A stretch of DNA of 64,000 nt from Cinclus cinclus (Eukaryota > Chordata > Aves > Passeriformes > Cinclidae), in contig NC_085055.1 of assembly GCF_963662255.1 (NCBI RefSeq), forward strand, positions 21,260,204 through 21,324,203, written 5' to 3'. A model generated the notes under the pieces. That model made no database searches, was not told the origin of the DNA, and worked only from the letters and a program-made list of their open reading frames with translations. The position numbers and the translations under genes are program-made. Within the stretch, counting starts at the first letter, position 1; the number at the start of each line of letters is the position of its first letter. Shown piece by piece: positions 24,601 through 35,410 of this stretch.

Positions 24601-27600
24601 ACCCCAGCAAAGCCTCCACATGCAGGTATCCAGCTGAGATCAACATAAGTGTTTCTGATTTCCACACTTCAAATTTTATTTTGGATCTCAACCTTGAGAA
24701 GAGAGGAGTTATATCTTCCAGAAAACAAAGTGAAGTAATGACTAACTCAAGCTTACCTCTGAAGCAGCTTGTTTCTCTTGTCTTGCCTGTCCACGAGAGT
24801 CTTCTGGTGGTGTGTAGTAGCTGTCAGGAGAGAAAGAGAAGTGAGCTGGATAGCCATACTGCCCCATGAAATTCCCCAAAATTCACCTTCTGCATAAGAA
24901 ATCCTTTTTCCAAGGCTGATTCTGACACATGACAACATCTCAGTTTCCCTCCCCATCCCTTTTGTAGCAGCCAGATCAGGACAGATGAAGAGTTGGAAGC
25001 TTTGGAGACTTCCCTCCACCATCAGGTACCAAAGTCCTTTTGTTTCTCAGTTTTAATCTTTGGAAAACAGGGAAGCAGCCAGCACTACTTCTATCAAGTG
25101 CTTTGTGATCTGGTGACAAATGCCACTCCACCAGTCATTTCCTCTCTTCCCTTGAGCTCAGGGGACAGTGACAATTTAACTCAGGACAAATGCACAGCTC
25201 AATACAGTGCTCGTGTCTAAGGGGGAAGGAGAACAGGGACAAAACCACCACAACCAAACCTCTCTCTGCCCCCATCTGCACTCTCTCCTCTCTTCTCTGA
25301 GGGGTGGAAGAGGAGGGCACCAAACTCCCTCCCTGGAGCTGCAGCCAAAAGCCCCTTTCCCTCCACATGGAGCCTCCTGCACTCCCATCCTGGCACCATG
25401 GAGTCCACTGAATGAGGGACAGCAATGCTTCCTTTTTGATCTCCTATTCCAACCCAAGGCATCCTGCAAGCCTCAAAAACTGCCTCAGCCCCCCCCCCGA
25501 GGCTTTACAAGCTCCCTATTCCTTTTGCTCAGGATCAACAGGAAATGCAGTCAGCTCATTAATGGTGTGGCAAAAACACTCGGGAGCAAAAACAGATTCT
25601 GCAAACCCAAGGACAACTTGGTGTGAGCACCACTGTCACCCCTACTTCCTTCTCCCAAAAAACACCCAGCACATCCCATAGTTGCCCAGCTGTGACAGGG
25701 GAGCTGGATTTGAGGGACAACTGGCTATGAGCAATTCCTCAAACCAGCTGCTCCTCTCCCCCAGCACTGAGACACTGAACAGAACTGGTCTTTTGGAGGC
25801 TGACAGAGCCAAAAGAAACAAGAGCTATGGTTAAAAGAGACTCTTACCTGATCATGACACCTCTCTGAGGCAGCTGGGGGCTGAAAACATCCCCATGTTT
25901 GATACCTGCAGGGAAAAGCAGCAATATGAGAACAAGGAGGTCACTTCCCATTCCAGCAGCTGCACAGAGCTCTCAGTTTCTGGGTGACATCAGAGACATT
26001 TCACCAGCATTTTCAACTTAGAAGTTCAAATTCTGGCATCTGCTCAGAAACTATTTCAATCCCCATATGATCATGTCACAAAGTCCAAGATATAAAAGAG
26101 CTAGTGATGAAAAAGTATTTAAGTAATGAGCAGGGGAAAAAAACAACCCTGGGACAATATCAAACACATATGCAATAAGTTTACTTGGTTTGGAAGCTCT
26201 GCTTTTATGGAAACAGTCCTGTCTAGCATTAAAAAGGGATTAAAGTGCAGCTCTGAGGGTGCAGAGTCAAATACCACCCCCCCCCCCCCCCGCCCCCTTG
26301 GTACAAAAAAACCCCAGGTAAAATAGGTACAACCTTCTCCTGTGCAGTGGGGTCACATCCAGCTACAAACGGCACTGCTACAGTCACAGCTCACAAATAC
26401 CACTTCAAACCTATTCTTCCCCCTCAGTAAAACCCTCACAAACCCAGTTTAGCCTTGTTATTACAAGTTTGAGGAAATTGCCTGTTTGGGCTGGACTCCT
26501 ACCTACAGAGTGGAGCAGACCTGGGGTCCTGGGGATACTCACTGGTCCTTTCTGGCACAGGTGGAGAGGCACCTCTGGACTTCTGCTCTCTCAGGGGACT
26601 CCCAGTCATCCTTGCTTCCTTGGTTTGAACTCTTTGGTGTAGCAGAAGAAAAGGACAGAGTTTTTACAGGTGATTTATTACCAGTGCACCTCAATTTGCT
26701 GCAGAGGACATGGCTATTTGTACACAACTGGCTAAATGAAAGCAACATCAATATATAAAGTAAAATTAGGCTGTTTAATCCTAAACAGAACCATACTATC
26801 AGTGGTTCCATGACCAGATGAAAAGGGCATTTTGAGGAGTTTACATCCAGAAGTTTGGCCACCTTCAACTCAGGCACAGTGAATATTAAGAGTCACATTT
26901 TCTGTCTCCACTAGTCCAAAAGAAACTCAGTTATTACATTTGATTCTGTCCAGAACCCTGAGAGTAGGAAAGATCAATTCTCCTCCCCTTCCACATAAAA
27001 CAAACCCACCACCAGAAAGTTAAGGGTTATTTTGCTCATAATTACTTGTTGAGTCTTGCTGGCCATGGAGAAGTAAGTCTTCCAGAATATTTTTCCTTGA
27101 ACAGACTCAAGAGCTCTTTGTATTTCTTATTTTCTGCTTGCTGAACATCCTTGCAGAAGGGAAGGAAAAAAGACACTTTAGCAGGCATTCCCAGCCCTTC
27201 CTTTTGTCTCAGACTAACTGTATAGGAACTCCACAGCTGTTTGATCCCAAAACAACTCTCTTCATCCCCATTTTACCTCTTCAGCAGCACACAAAGGCCT
27301 CCTGGTGCCACTGACTCCTGGAGAGTTGGGACCTGGCTCCTTAATGGGGGGCCTGGGTGTGACAGGGCTCTCCAGAGCAGCTTGGATGTGGCCAGTCCTG
27401 ATCAGGTTGAAAACAACAAAAGCAGAACAAATGGGATTAAGAGAACGTTCAAAACTCCTGATTTATTAATTAGGCATTAATTAGCACCTCCTGATTCAAG
27501 GAGGCACAGCAGGCTACCCAGGACTGTTCCAACATCTCCATGGAATGAATCCACAACCTCTCTAGGTGACCTGTGGCAGTAGCTGAACACCCACAGAGGA

Positions 27601-30600
27601 AAAAAAACAGAAGTGCTTCCCAGTGGAAATTCTCCGAGGAAATGAAAATTCTCTGGGGGTTTCTTGGGAATTTTTTTTTTTTTTTGGTGGTTGAGTTTCT
27701 GTTTGCATTCTTGGTCTCAGCCTCCTCCCAAGTTCACCACTTCCTCCTACCACAGGAGGTGAGTGTGTTGTACTTGTCAATCTTTCTCTGATCTCCTGAG
27801 TCTATCAACTGTGTGGATTTAAAGAGGAAGTTTAAAATTGGTCAAAGGCAAGAACACAGCTGGAGACCTCCCTCAGTATGGCAGCCAGGGGGAGTCCCAG
27901 AACACCCTGGAGAAATGCTGCTCTGTGCACACAAACACAAATGTTGGGCAACACAGGAAGTTCAAGGATGAAAGCAAAAGGCATGAAACCCTTCAAAGCA
28001 GAAGTGAAAGAAAACAGAAAGATTTTCACCTCAGATATGGAACTCTCTGCAAAAGAGAGGATGTTATTTCCCCAGTCAAGCAGGGGTTGGTGTCACAAGG
28101 CATTTCGTCTGCAAGAGAAAAACACAAGCCATCAGCAACTGGTCAGGAAAATGTGAATTTTTGTGAGTTTAAAGAGATTCACCAAAGATAAATTACTTTA
28201 ATTTTATGCCTCATGTCCTAATATTATTTGTGTTATGTTGTTTCAGGATATTTTCATATTCACAGCTACAGAATGTTGCCAGTCTAAGCCTAATAAAAAG
28301 GGTTCTGAGGCTCTACTACCTAAAATCAGCATTTATAACAATTTATTTCTGGCAAGCTAGCAGTGGGACACACTAGAACTGCATCCAAGGCAGTTAATAT
28401 TTGGGATCCCCAACCACATGAGCATCCTGGTATAAACCACAGAATATGCTGAGTTGGAAGGGACCCACAGGATCATCCAGTCCAGCCCCTGGCCCTGCAG
28501 ACACACCCCAACAATCCCACCCTGTGCATCCCTGGGAGCATTGTCCAAATGCTCCTGGAGCTCTGGAAGCCTTGGGGCTGTGCCCATTTTCTGGAGAGCC
28601 TGTTCCCAGCCCTATCTCCAATCCAGAAACAATACCAGGATTCAGGGAAGAAACAGAGCTCATCCTCCACTATTGCTGGGTGCTACCCAGATATTTTGCC
28701 TTCAACAACCAGCCCCCAGCCTGGCAGAGCTGCCCAGACTCAGAGCAGCAGAAGAAAGGAATGACTGAAGATTTGCTGTCAGCCCTACCAGGTTTTGTTG
28801 TGTCCTCATCCTCTGTAGTTGCTACAAATGAAGAGCCAGAAGAAACATACACAACCTGAAATAAAAACAAGTACCAGAGTGAGTATAACCTGAATGTGAA
28901 TACAAGCAAACTCCTCCCCTTCCTGAAATTCAGCCAGCTGTGCTCTGACTCAGAACCCATGGTTTTGCTTGGGTTGCAGCAGAAGGCAGGGGCACTGATA
29001 GCATCATTTTTGTAATACAGGCTCTCACACATGCAGGGACTGTGGGAGCTGATCCCTGAGTTCCCCTCAAGATCCTTGCTCACCTCATCTTCAGAATCAG
29101 AGAAGAAGGCATCTCTCTCTTTAGTCTCCTGGCTTCTACTTGCTGCCTCCAGTGGCAACTTGGCAGCCACAGAAACCTCTTCAGGCTCCTTGTTAGCCCC
29201 AGAGACACATTCTGGAAAAAACACATCACCAGGCCATAAAGAATGGGACTGGGAACAGGGGTTGGGATTTCTGCTTACACCAAAACTCAGCTCCTTGATG
29301 CCACGTGGAACAAATAACTCATTTCAACAACACAGCAACAGCCCACCAGCACCCCCCACCCCATCACTGGGGATCTTGTTCCCAAGTAGGAATTAGGAAG
29401 CTCCACATCCCCCACAGAATAGCAATAGCTTTGATTAAAATGCTCTTTGTGCTGCCGTGCAAGGCTCAGTGCCAGAGAGACCTAGGATATCCCATGGCCT
29501 GCCCTAGCCAGGATTTATCCTTATACATGGCCCTCCCAGGACAGAAGAAGTTGTTCCTTGCTTCTCTTCCTGCCTTCATCTGACCAGGATCTCCAATCCT
29601 CCACTTGGTTTGAAAACCACAGAATCATTAAGGTTGGAAAAACCCTATAAGGTTAACAAGTCCAACTGTTCCCACAGCACTGCCAAGGCCACCATTGACC
29701 CACCTGCCCAAGTGCCACATCCATGAACACTGGGACATATCACTGATAGGCCCAGGCCCTATGAGACCCCCTCCAGCCACAAGAATGGCTCAAAAATCCT
29801 CAGTTTCAGCAGCAATTCTGAAGTACCAAATCCAGAGATCCCCAAGGTACCCCAAAGCCAAGGAAAATCAAATATTAAACCTCTCAGTGAGGGACAGTAC
29901 CTGTTTTCAGCCTCTTCGCAGGAATTTCCTCAGGATCTTCCACAGGTGACAGGACACTGAGGGAAGAACAGACAGAACAATGTTTTGCAACCACATTTCA
30001 GCTCCCAGCAAGCTGACTTCCCTTCACAGGGCCCAAACTTCCAAAGGTGGCTTTCCTATTTCCCTAGGATCATCTCCCAGAGAGTCAATCATCCCACTAA
30101 ACCAGATCAGGCCTCGTTGTCTCTTTCTGTTAATGCTTCCTCGTGTTTTATCTTTTTTACTATCACCAAGAAATGCCTTAATATGTAATGACACCCTCAT
30201 TCCTCCAGGAAAGAAGCACAAAGAGGTCACTACGCTGAGTTGTAAAGGAAAGTTTAAGAAGGACAAGGAAAGGAAAGGTGGGAAAGGCAGTCCTGCTTAC
30301 ATCCACTCCAGTAATTCCCTGCTGAGTCAGCGCATGGGAACAAATCCTTGAAACAATTACCAGCCTCACCCTAGCTCAGAAGCCTAAACACCAGGATTTT
30401 TATGAGTTGATACCATCGTTAAGTCCGGTAAAAACGTCTCGTTAAGGAAGAGAGCACAAAGAACGTTCATATTTTTATTCCCCCCTCCCCCCCCCCGCCC
30501 CGAGAACTAATTAATTCTCAGCTACTCCGCGGTGAAAACTACTCGTGCGACAGGCGGCTCTTTCCAGAGACATTCTCCTGTTTCTTTCACTCTGGAATGG

Positions 30601-31219
30601 GACATTAAGCAGGTTTTCCCGCGGAGGGAGCAGCCGCATTCCCCAGAGCACAGGATGTGATCCATACATTCCAAGCAGCAGGCACACAGGCGGCTCGGCC
30701 ATCGCCACCGGGAGCAAAAGGGTTCATGCCTGGGAAGGCATCCTTCTTTTTCCACATCCCATGAGGTCCCTCCAGCCAATACATCCACGCAGCTGTCGTC
30801 ACCCTTCCCTGCACCTCCAACAATCCCCCCTAAAGCTCCATCCCTTTTCTCCTTTCGCACCGCGCAAGTGGGAACGGAACGAGGGAGCCATGGCTTTATT
30901 GGGAACACCTGGAACCCCGCTCAGCAGCGGGGATTAATTTATCAGGAGTATCTCACAATCACCTCCACACCCAGGCCTGCGGACAAGCTCATGGGGAACA
31001 CCTGGCATTTATCAGGAATGGCCGACACGCGGAGCGTGCGGGCACCGGCCGGGCCGAGCGGCCGACCGGAGGCGCGGAGGGAAAGGCTGACCTGGGGTTC
31101 GGCTTCTTTCGGGGCGGCGGGTCCGGGTACGGCTCCGGGCTGAGGGTGAGGGCCGGGGCCGGGGCCTGGCGGGCGGCGTCGCGGAGGGCGCGGAGGACCG
31201 CGAGCAGCCATTGGTACAT
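21584..31219 (-). CDS. SENP2: SENP2 SUMO-specific cysteine protease, complete, 17 exons
   Basis: Sentrin-specific protease 2, a C48-family protease that matures SUMO precursors and removes SUMO from targets at the nuclear envelope and pores. Exons in transcript order: 31219-31092, 29956-29901, 29211-29084, 28855-28789, 28108-28030, 27397-27277, 27149-27046, 26631-26543, 25905-25848, 24820-24757, 24394-24257, 24094-23963, 23610-23407, 23301-23222, 22566-22482, 22233-22138, 21661-21584. They sum to 1707 nt (568 residues; human 589) and phases close at all 16 junctions. The N-terminus MYQWLLAVL resembles human MYRWLVRIL, and EEIPAKR is shared. Triad His452 (IHW), Asp469 (YFD) and Cys522 (GSDCGVF), plus the EIPQQ glutamine, are present with the same spacing as human H478/D495/C548. 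The 17-exon count and tail-to-tail arrangement with IGF2BP2 also match human. SENP1 is excluded by GQKG and HQQLL. Confidence 0.96.
21975..22045 (+). mobile_element. CR1 LINE 3' end, short
   Basis: Includes ggtctttaaggtccaactcc and ends CCATGATCT. In the SENP2 intron between exons 16 and 17, antisense to the gene. Confidence 0.6.
22138..22233 (-). CDS. SENP2: SENP2 exon 16 (catalytic Cys)
   Basis: 96 nt between cctcag and gtgaga. Reads [20 protein letters not shown] then [12 protein letters not shown]. Cys522 is the nucleophile. Confidence 0.97.
22482..22566 (-). CDS. SENP2: SENP2 exon 15
   Basis: 85 nt after ttttcaacag. Reads [20 protein letters not shown] then TLHSMGTE. Donor gtatgg. Confidence 0.92.
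22745..22975 (+). mobile_element. CR1 LINE fragment with internal deletion
   Basis: Starts in the reverse-transcriptase part (tatctttatccatgacctgg, gacaccaagctgggtgggag) and jumps directly to the 3' end (ctcaatgaccctggagggct). No open frame. In a SENP2 intron. Confidence 0.75.
23222..23301 (-). CDS. SENP2: SENP2 exon 14 (catalytic Asp)
   Basis: 80 nt. Reads [20 protein letters not shown] then HICKTV; Asp469 is the triad acid. Donor gtgagt. Confidence 0.96.
23407..23610 (-). CDS. SENP2: SENP2 exon 13 (catalytic His)
   Basis: 204 nt, phase 0. Starts [20 protein letters not shown], includes RWTKG-like [20 protein letters not shown] and ends with catalytic His452 in IHWTLL. Confidence 0.96.
23963..24094 (-). 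CDS. SENP2: SENP2 exon 12 (protease domain start)
   Basis: 132 nt after ttccag. Starts [20 protein letters not shown], continues [13 protein letters not shown] and ends GWLNDR at gtatgg. The family motif is normally WLNDE; the Arg is noted under findings. Confidence 0.92.
24257..24394 (-). CDS. SENP2: SENP2 exon 11
   Basis: 138 nt, phase 0 at both ends. Starts [20 protein letters not shown] and ends [11 protein letters not shown]. The linker before the protease domain, comparable to the human RRTDDLLELTE stretch. Confidence 0.83.
24757..24820 (-). CDS. SENP2: SENP2 exon 10
   Basis: 64 nt between cctgacag and gtaagc, ending in phase 0. Reads [20 protein letters not shown] then E. Confidence 0.78.
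25848..25905 (-). CDS. SENP2: SENP2 exon 9
   Basis: 58 nt between ccctgcag and gtaaga. Reads [18 protein letters not shown]. Confidence 0.78.
26275..26297. repeat. Poly-C run in SENP2 intron 8
   Basis: Near-homopolymer of about 20 C on the plus strand (G on the transcribed-sense strand). Length is likely to be polymorphic or assembly-sensitive. Confidence 0.85.
26543..26631 (-). CDS. SENP2: SENP2 exon 8
   Basis: 89 nt between accaaag and gtgagt. Reads [20 protein letters not shown] then ASPPVPERT. Assigned by phase and splice sites; weakly conserved. Confidence 0.75.
27046..27149 (-). CDS. SENP2: SENP2 exon 7
   Basis: 104 nt. Reads [20 protein letters not shown], matching human VQKEEREKYRKLLERLKE, a short helix. 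Donor gtaatt. Confidence 0.85.
27277..27397 (-). CDS. SENP2: SENP2 exon 6
   Basis: 121 nt after cctgatcag. Starts [20 protein letters not shown] and ends [11 protein letters not shown], comparable to human LRRPHCTVEE. Donor gtaaaa. Confidence 0.85.
28030..28108 (-). CDS. SENP2: SENP2 exon 5
   Basis: 79 nt after ttctcttgcag. Reads [20 protein letters not shown] then QRVPYL. Low similarity to human, but the phase (2 in, 2 out) exactly bridges its neighbours. Confidence 0.75.
28436..28670 (-). mobile_element. CR1 LINE 3' fragment
   Basis: ACAGAAT start, then gttggaagggacccacagga and downstream CR1-like text. In SENP2 intron 4, same strand as the gene. Confidence 0.8.
28789..28855 (-). CDS. SENP2: SENP2 exon 4
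   Basis: 67 nt after atttcag. Reads [20 protein letters not shown] then KP, leaving one base at gtaggg. Confidence 0.8.
29084..29211 (-). CDS. SENP2: SENP2 exon 3
   Basis: 128 nt after tttttccag. Reads [20 protein letters not shown] and ends [10 protein letters not shown], an acidic tract, at gtgagc. Fast-evolving N-terminal region. Confidence 0.85.
29617..29790 (-). mobile_element. CR1 LINE 3' fragment
   Basis: ACCACAGAATCATTAAGGTTGG start typical of a reverse CR1 end. In SENP2 intron 2. Confidence 0.75.
29901..29956 (-). CDS. SENP2: SENP2 exon 2
   Basis: 56 nt after ccctcag. Reads [18 protein letters not shown], a basic stretch matching the human EIPAKRPRL region (nuclear localisation). 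Donor gtactg. Confidence 0.88.
31092..31219 (-). CDS. SENP2: SENP2 exon 1 (start)
   Basis: ATG at 31219-31217. Begins [18 protein letters not shown] and ends PRKKPNP plus two bases at donor gtcagc. The start is chosen by alignment with the amphipathic MYRWL-type SENP2 N-terminus, which targets the nuclear envelope in mammals. Confidence 0.88.
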
Positions 31220-31229
31220 GGACCGCGCG

Positions 31230-31238
31230 CACTTCCGG
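31230..31238 (-). promoter_or_regulatory. ETS/GABP-type motif CCGGAAGTG
   Basis: Perfect consensus on the SENP2-sense strand, its nearest base 11 bp upstream of the ATG. Such sites are common at TSSs of TATA-less housekeeping genes, so transcription may start very close to the ATG. Confidence 0.55.
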
Positions 31239-31899
31239 CGCCAGGCCCCGCCCCCGCCGCGCCGCCAGCGGCGCCCACGCCCCGCCCATAACCAGGTGGC
31301 CCCACCCAGAGCCCCGCACGCCCCCTCATGGCGCTCCGCCCCCAGCCCATCAGGCCACGCCCCCTCGCGCCCGTTCCTGGCGCGCGCCCGGCGGGCTGGA
31401 GCGAGTCACTCCCAGGCCAAAATTTGGGCTTTTTCTGCCCATTCTGCTCCCGTCCCTTCACGTTTCCCACCCAGACCCCACCCCAGCCGGCCCTAACAGT
31501 GCTACCGCGGCCAGCGTCGGGAGCTCTCTCGTCCCTCTCCTACAGTCAGGAGGTTTTGTTGTCTCTGGGGGGTCGGGAGCTTTCCCTACTGCAGGAATCA
31601 GGAGCTTTGTCCCCTTGGAGGATCAGGAGCTTTGTCCCCTTGGAGCTTTCCCTACTCCAACACTCGGTTTGGTGGGGAACTCGCCGGGGGTCCCTGCGGG
31701 GCTCTGGGACTTTCCCGAAGCTGTGATGCTTTCCCAGGATTCTGGTGAGCAAGAGCCCCCGGCATCCCAGGAAAAGCAGGGAATGGTCCCAGTGTGTCCC
31801 CGCCCTCCCTCTCCCCTGCCCGGCGCTCACCGAGCCTCGCTGGGCTCACGTCGGCGATTTTTGCTTCTCGGCATCGCGCTGGCCTGCTGCTGTCACCGC

Positions 31900-31969
31900 A
31901 ACCGGACCGCAACCGGACCGCAACCGGACCGCAACCGGACCGCAACCGGACCGCAACCGGACCGCAACC
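31900..31969. repeat. 11-bp tandem repeat (AACCGGACCGC)x6
   Basis: Six perfect units at 31900-31965 plus a partial unit, each with two CpGs, inside the SENP2 CpG island. Read in frame it gives meaningless RNRTATGPQPD-type repeats. Confidence 0.95.
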
Positions 31970-33649
31970 GCGGGACTCGAGCCGGGGGTTCCAGCGCCAG
32001 GCGCGGGCGGTGCCGCGGGGCTCGCTCCGTCCTCGCTCCCGGAGCCCCGGGAATGGCCCCGCTCCCTGCTCCGGGCCCGTTGGTAAATGCGTTGCACATC
32101 GCCGGGAAGGAACTTTTTTGGGAGCTCGGGAACAGCTCGAGGACCCCAGCCCCGTTCAGGGAGCCCTGTGGCCACCTGGAGTACCAAATTGCCCAGGAAG
32201 ATGTGACACGCTGTCCTGATAAACTGGTATATCCCGGCTAATAAACACATGTAGAATCTTGAGCCAGGCATGCAGGTAAAGGCAGTTATCCCTCGAGCAT
32301 CCAGCGCTGGAATAAAGTAATGCCCTCTTCTTAATACTGCATCCGTGTTTAGGAGTTTTATTCCGGAATTTCGGTGACAAAAGGGTCTTTTAATGCTTTT
32401 CTTGTTGCTTCCAGCTGCTCAATCCAAGCTGGCTCCAGCATTTTACTCAGGAGCAAAAAAGATTTTAGGAAAGCAGGGAGGAAAATGGGCAGATTAAAGG
32501 GTTTTGGGGCAGCTTTTCCACCGGGAGGTCCCACAGGGAACCTAAGGGGTGGTGGAGTCTGATTTAATTAAAACCTTTCTGGTATATTAGGAGTTTAATT
32601 TCCAGGCTTCAGGCCTCAAGAAGGAGCCTGAGTCGGGATGCAGAGCCCAGCAGAGGGCACGGCAGTCCCACGCAGGACCTGCCTGTCAATCCCTTCCTCA
32701 TCCTCCCACCACAGTGGAAGGAGAAGGATTTTAGGGCTGTCAAATGATTTTTAACGCCTGTGATTTGGTTTTTGTGAGCCGGGGACATGTTTGACTGTGT
32801 CCCTGGGGTGGAAGAGATCAATGCAGACCCAAGTCCCTGTAGCCTGTGCAGCTGGGAGGGTTTATCCCAGACAAAGGATAACTAACATGGGAGTTACGTG
32901 AGCTGGTTCTCTTTTCCAGTGTTGATATACCACGATCTCTGAAACATCACTAACCAAATACATGAATAAATCAAACTTTAAGTAAAATAATGCCTCCAGA
33001 CTGAGCGAACTTTCTTCTTGCATTGCTTTCCACACAGCAAAATTTTTCCTTTTTCTTTCTTTTCCCCCACAAAAAAACCGTAACAACAAGTGTCTGTGTT
33101 GTAACTCCTGCTCCTTCCCAGAGCAGTTTGACGTCGGCTGCATTTCCCAATCCCTGCATTTTTGCAGCTGCTGGTTCCCTCCATGACTTCATCCTTATTC
33201 TGCCCCTGAGCACCTTTGCTCAGAGCACTGACGTGTTGTGACTCAAAGTGATGATATTTGATGCACGCAAACCAAAATCCAGTTCCTGGCTAAACAGACC
33301 TGGATCACATCTGTCCCATCTCTGAGAGCAGAGGGAGAGCAGAGAATTTCCATAAATAATTATTAATTATGGCTCATTATTTGTGCGTTACTCAAAGCGT
33401 CTCTACCTTTTTTGCAGCTTCCATGTGGCAGCAGTGGGGTTCCAGTACCTGATGTTACAAATTATTGGGACAAAGTAATTCCACTGAGTAGTTAATTTGG
33501 GAAATGATGGTTGATTCTAGGCATACACGTGATTTTAGTGATATAAAGCCAAATAGGCTTAATCTGCCATTTAAATCCCTTTATTTCACACAAGTGCAGG
33601 ATGTCAGGTGGAACAGATGTACCTGCAGGGCAGGTGGTTAACCTGGATG

Positions 33650-33880
33650 GAGGGGAGGGGGGAGGAAGGGATGGAAAAATAAAGAAGAGGAAGAAAAGGA
33701 AGTGATGGGAAGGCAAAGAAAGGGATGGGAAGTGAAGGCATGGTAAGGGAAGACAAGGGAAAGGGGAGGGATAGGAAGGCAGAGCAAGGTAAGAGAGTGG
33801 GAAAGGAAAAGGGAAAACAAGGAAAAGAAAGTCAGAGAGTGGGGAGGAATGGGAAGGCAAGTAAAGAAAGGCAAAGCAGG
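33650..33880. repeat. Purine-rich GGGAAGGCA-type imperfect repeat
   Basis: G/A-dominated plus strand with recurrent GGGATGGGAAG and GGAAGGCAAAG words. Confidence 0.8.
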
Positions 33881-34834
33881 ACAGAGGGCAGCTGAAGCAG
33901 CCTGGGCAGGTCTCCCAGCCCCATTCTGAGGACAGGATGGGAAGTTCCACCTGCCTTAGTATTCCCCCACCTCCCACTCCCAGGCCCTCCCAGCCAGGAG
34001 ATGAGCCCACGGTGGGCAGAAGGTGCCCAGGATGGGCAGCATAATGCCAGAGGTCTCCTGAAGAGCCCAAAGGCATCTCCACTCTGAACTTGGGAGCCCT
34101 TGGGAGTTCTCCTGGTGTGAAGACAGAGTCTTCCAGCCTGCCCAGTGTCTGGGGTGGGTGACAGCAATGGCCCTCCTGACACCAGGAGGTGAACCTGAAC
34201 CCCACGCTCCAGGGAGTTTATCCCTGACCCTCTAGAGTGTGAGCAAGGGATTACCCTTGACCAGTCCTTCCAGACCCACCACTCTTTATCTTGTTTCACC
34301 AACAGCTGCTGGACCCTCTGGTCCCTGGACGGTGTGTGGTGCTTATCTCCCTTGGGATGGCTTCTCCAGTGACTTCAGATGGGAATTGCCAAGCTGGAAT
34401 CCTCAGAGCACTTGGAAAAGCCCTGGAAAGGGATGGTGCTGGCTTCTGGGAAAGGGCTGCACACTCAAAACAGCCCTGGCAGTGTTCAGAGAGTGCTGAA
34501 ACCATCCACATTAAAACAAATGTTTACTGGGACAAAACCAGCTCCTGAAGGCTGCATCAATGTCCCAGCCATGAGCTGGACATGAGTTGGAAGGTTCTGG
34601 ACTGCTGCTGGTGATGAGCAGGGGAAAGAGAGAACAGGAACTGCTTGCAGGAATGATATGATGTGCTGAGATTCAAACCCTCAATCATGCAAGCCATGAT
34701 CCCGTATCTGTATCCCATGGAGCACCCCCAAAGCCATGGGGGACTCTGGGAAAGCTTGGGATGCAGGAGCGGGTCTGGGGTGAGATTTTTGGGGCAGGCA
34801 GCTTCACTCATGCCTGAGCATGAGCTGCACTTTG

Positions 34835-34990
34835 GGATAAGGAACAGGTTGCCTGGGGAACTTGTGGCTGCCCCATCCCTGGAAGTGTTCAGGCCAGGTT
34901 GGATGGGACTTGTGTGTCTGCCCATGGCAGGGGGTGAAAGATGAATGGGCTTTAAGATCCCTTCCAACCCAAACCATTCCAAGAGTTTGT
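34835..34990 (+). mobile_element. CR1 LINE 3' fragment
   Basis: tggctgccccatccctggaa through gatcccttccaacccaaacc. Intergenic. Confidence 0.85.
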
Positions 34991-35317
34991 GATCTCAAGC
35001 ACAGGCTTCCCCTTAACTCTCACTTTCACCAGGTGATTTATTTCCCTATCAGTCTTTCTGCTCTTCCAGAAACCATCCATGAGTGCAAGCCAGAGCATCC
35101 TGCTGGGACAAGCCACTGGCAGCTGGATTTGGAGCAGAAGTGAACAAACCATATGTAACAGGTGAGATCCAATTGCACTCTCTGTGGTGTGGTTTGCAGA
35201 AAGATGAGACAGGAGCTTTTAAACAGCCCCCAACCCTTTTAGAGGGAGGATATTTCCAGCTCACAACAATTTCAGAGCCCTCTTGCTTTCTCACCCTGCT
35301 TTCTTACCCCTCAGCAG

Positions 35318-35410
35318 AGGCTGTCCAGAGCCCTGTCCAGCCTGGCCTTGGACACTTCCAGGGATAGCAGTTCCCTCCTGCCTTTCTCATGTAAAATCCT
35401 TGAACCAAAA
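35318..35410 (-). mobile_element. CR1 LINE fragment
   Basis: ccctgtccagcctggccttg followed by cacttccagggatagcagtt; a reverse CR1 piece without its 3' tip. Confidence 0.7.

Larger units (their letters stand above)
30950..32090. promoter_or_regulatory. SENP2 CpG-island promoter
   Basis: GC- and CpG-dense sequence around and upstream of the SENP2 ATG (31219), with an ETS-type site at 31230-31238 and a six-copy 11-bp repeat at 31900-31965. No TATA box is evident. Confidence 0.75.

Noticed and set aside
31745..32241. Possible divergent gene opposite SENP2
   Set aside because: The open frames come from the 11-bp repeat. A weak donor-like GTAAAT near 32081 is not enough to call an exon.
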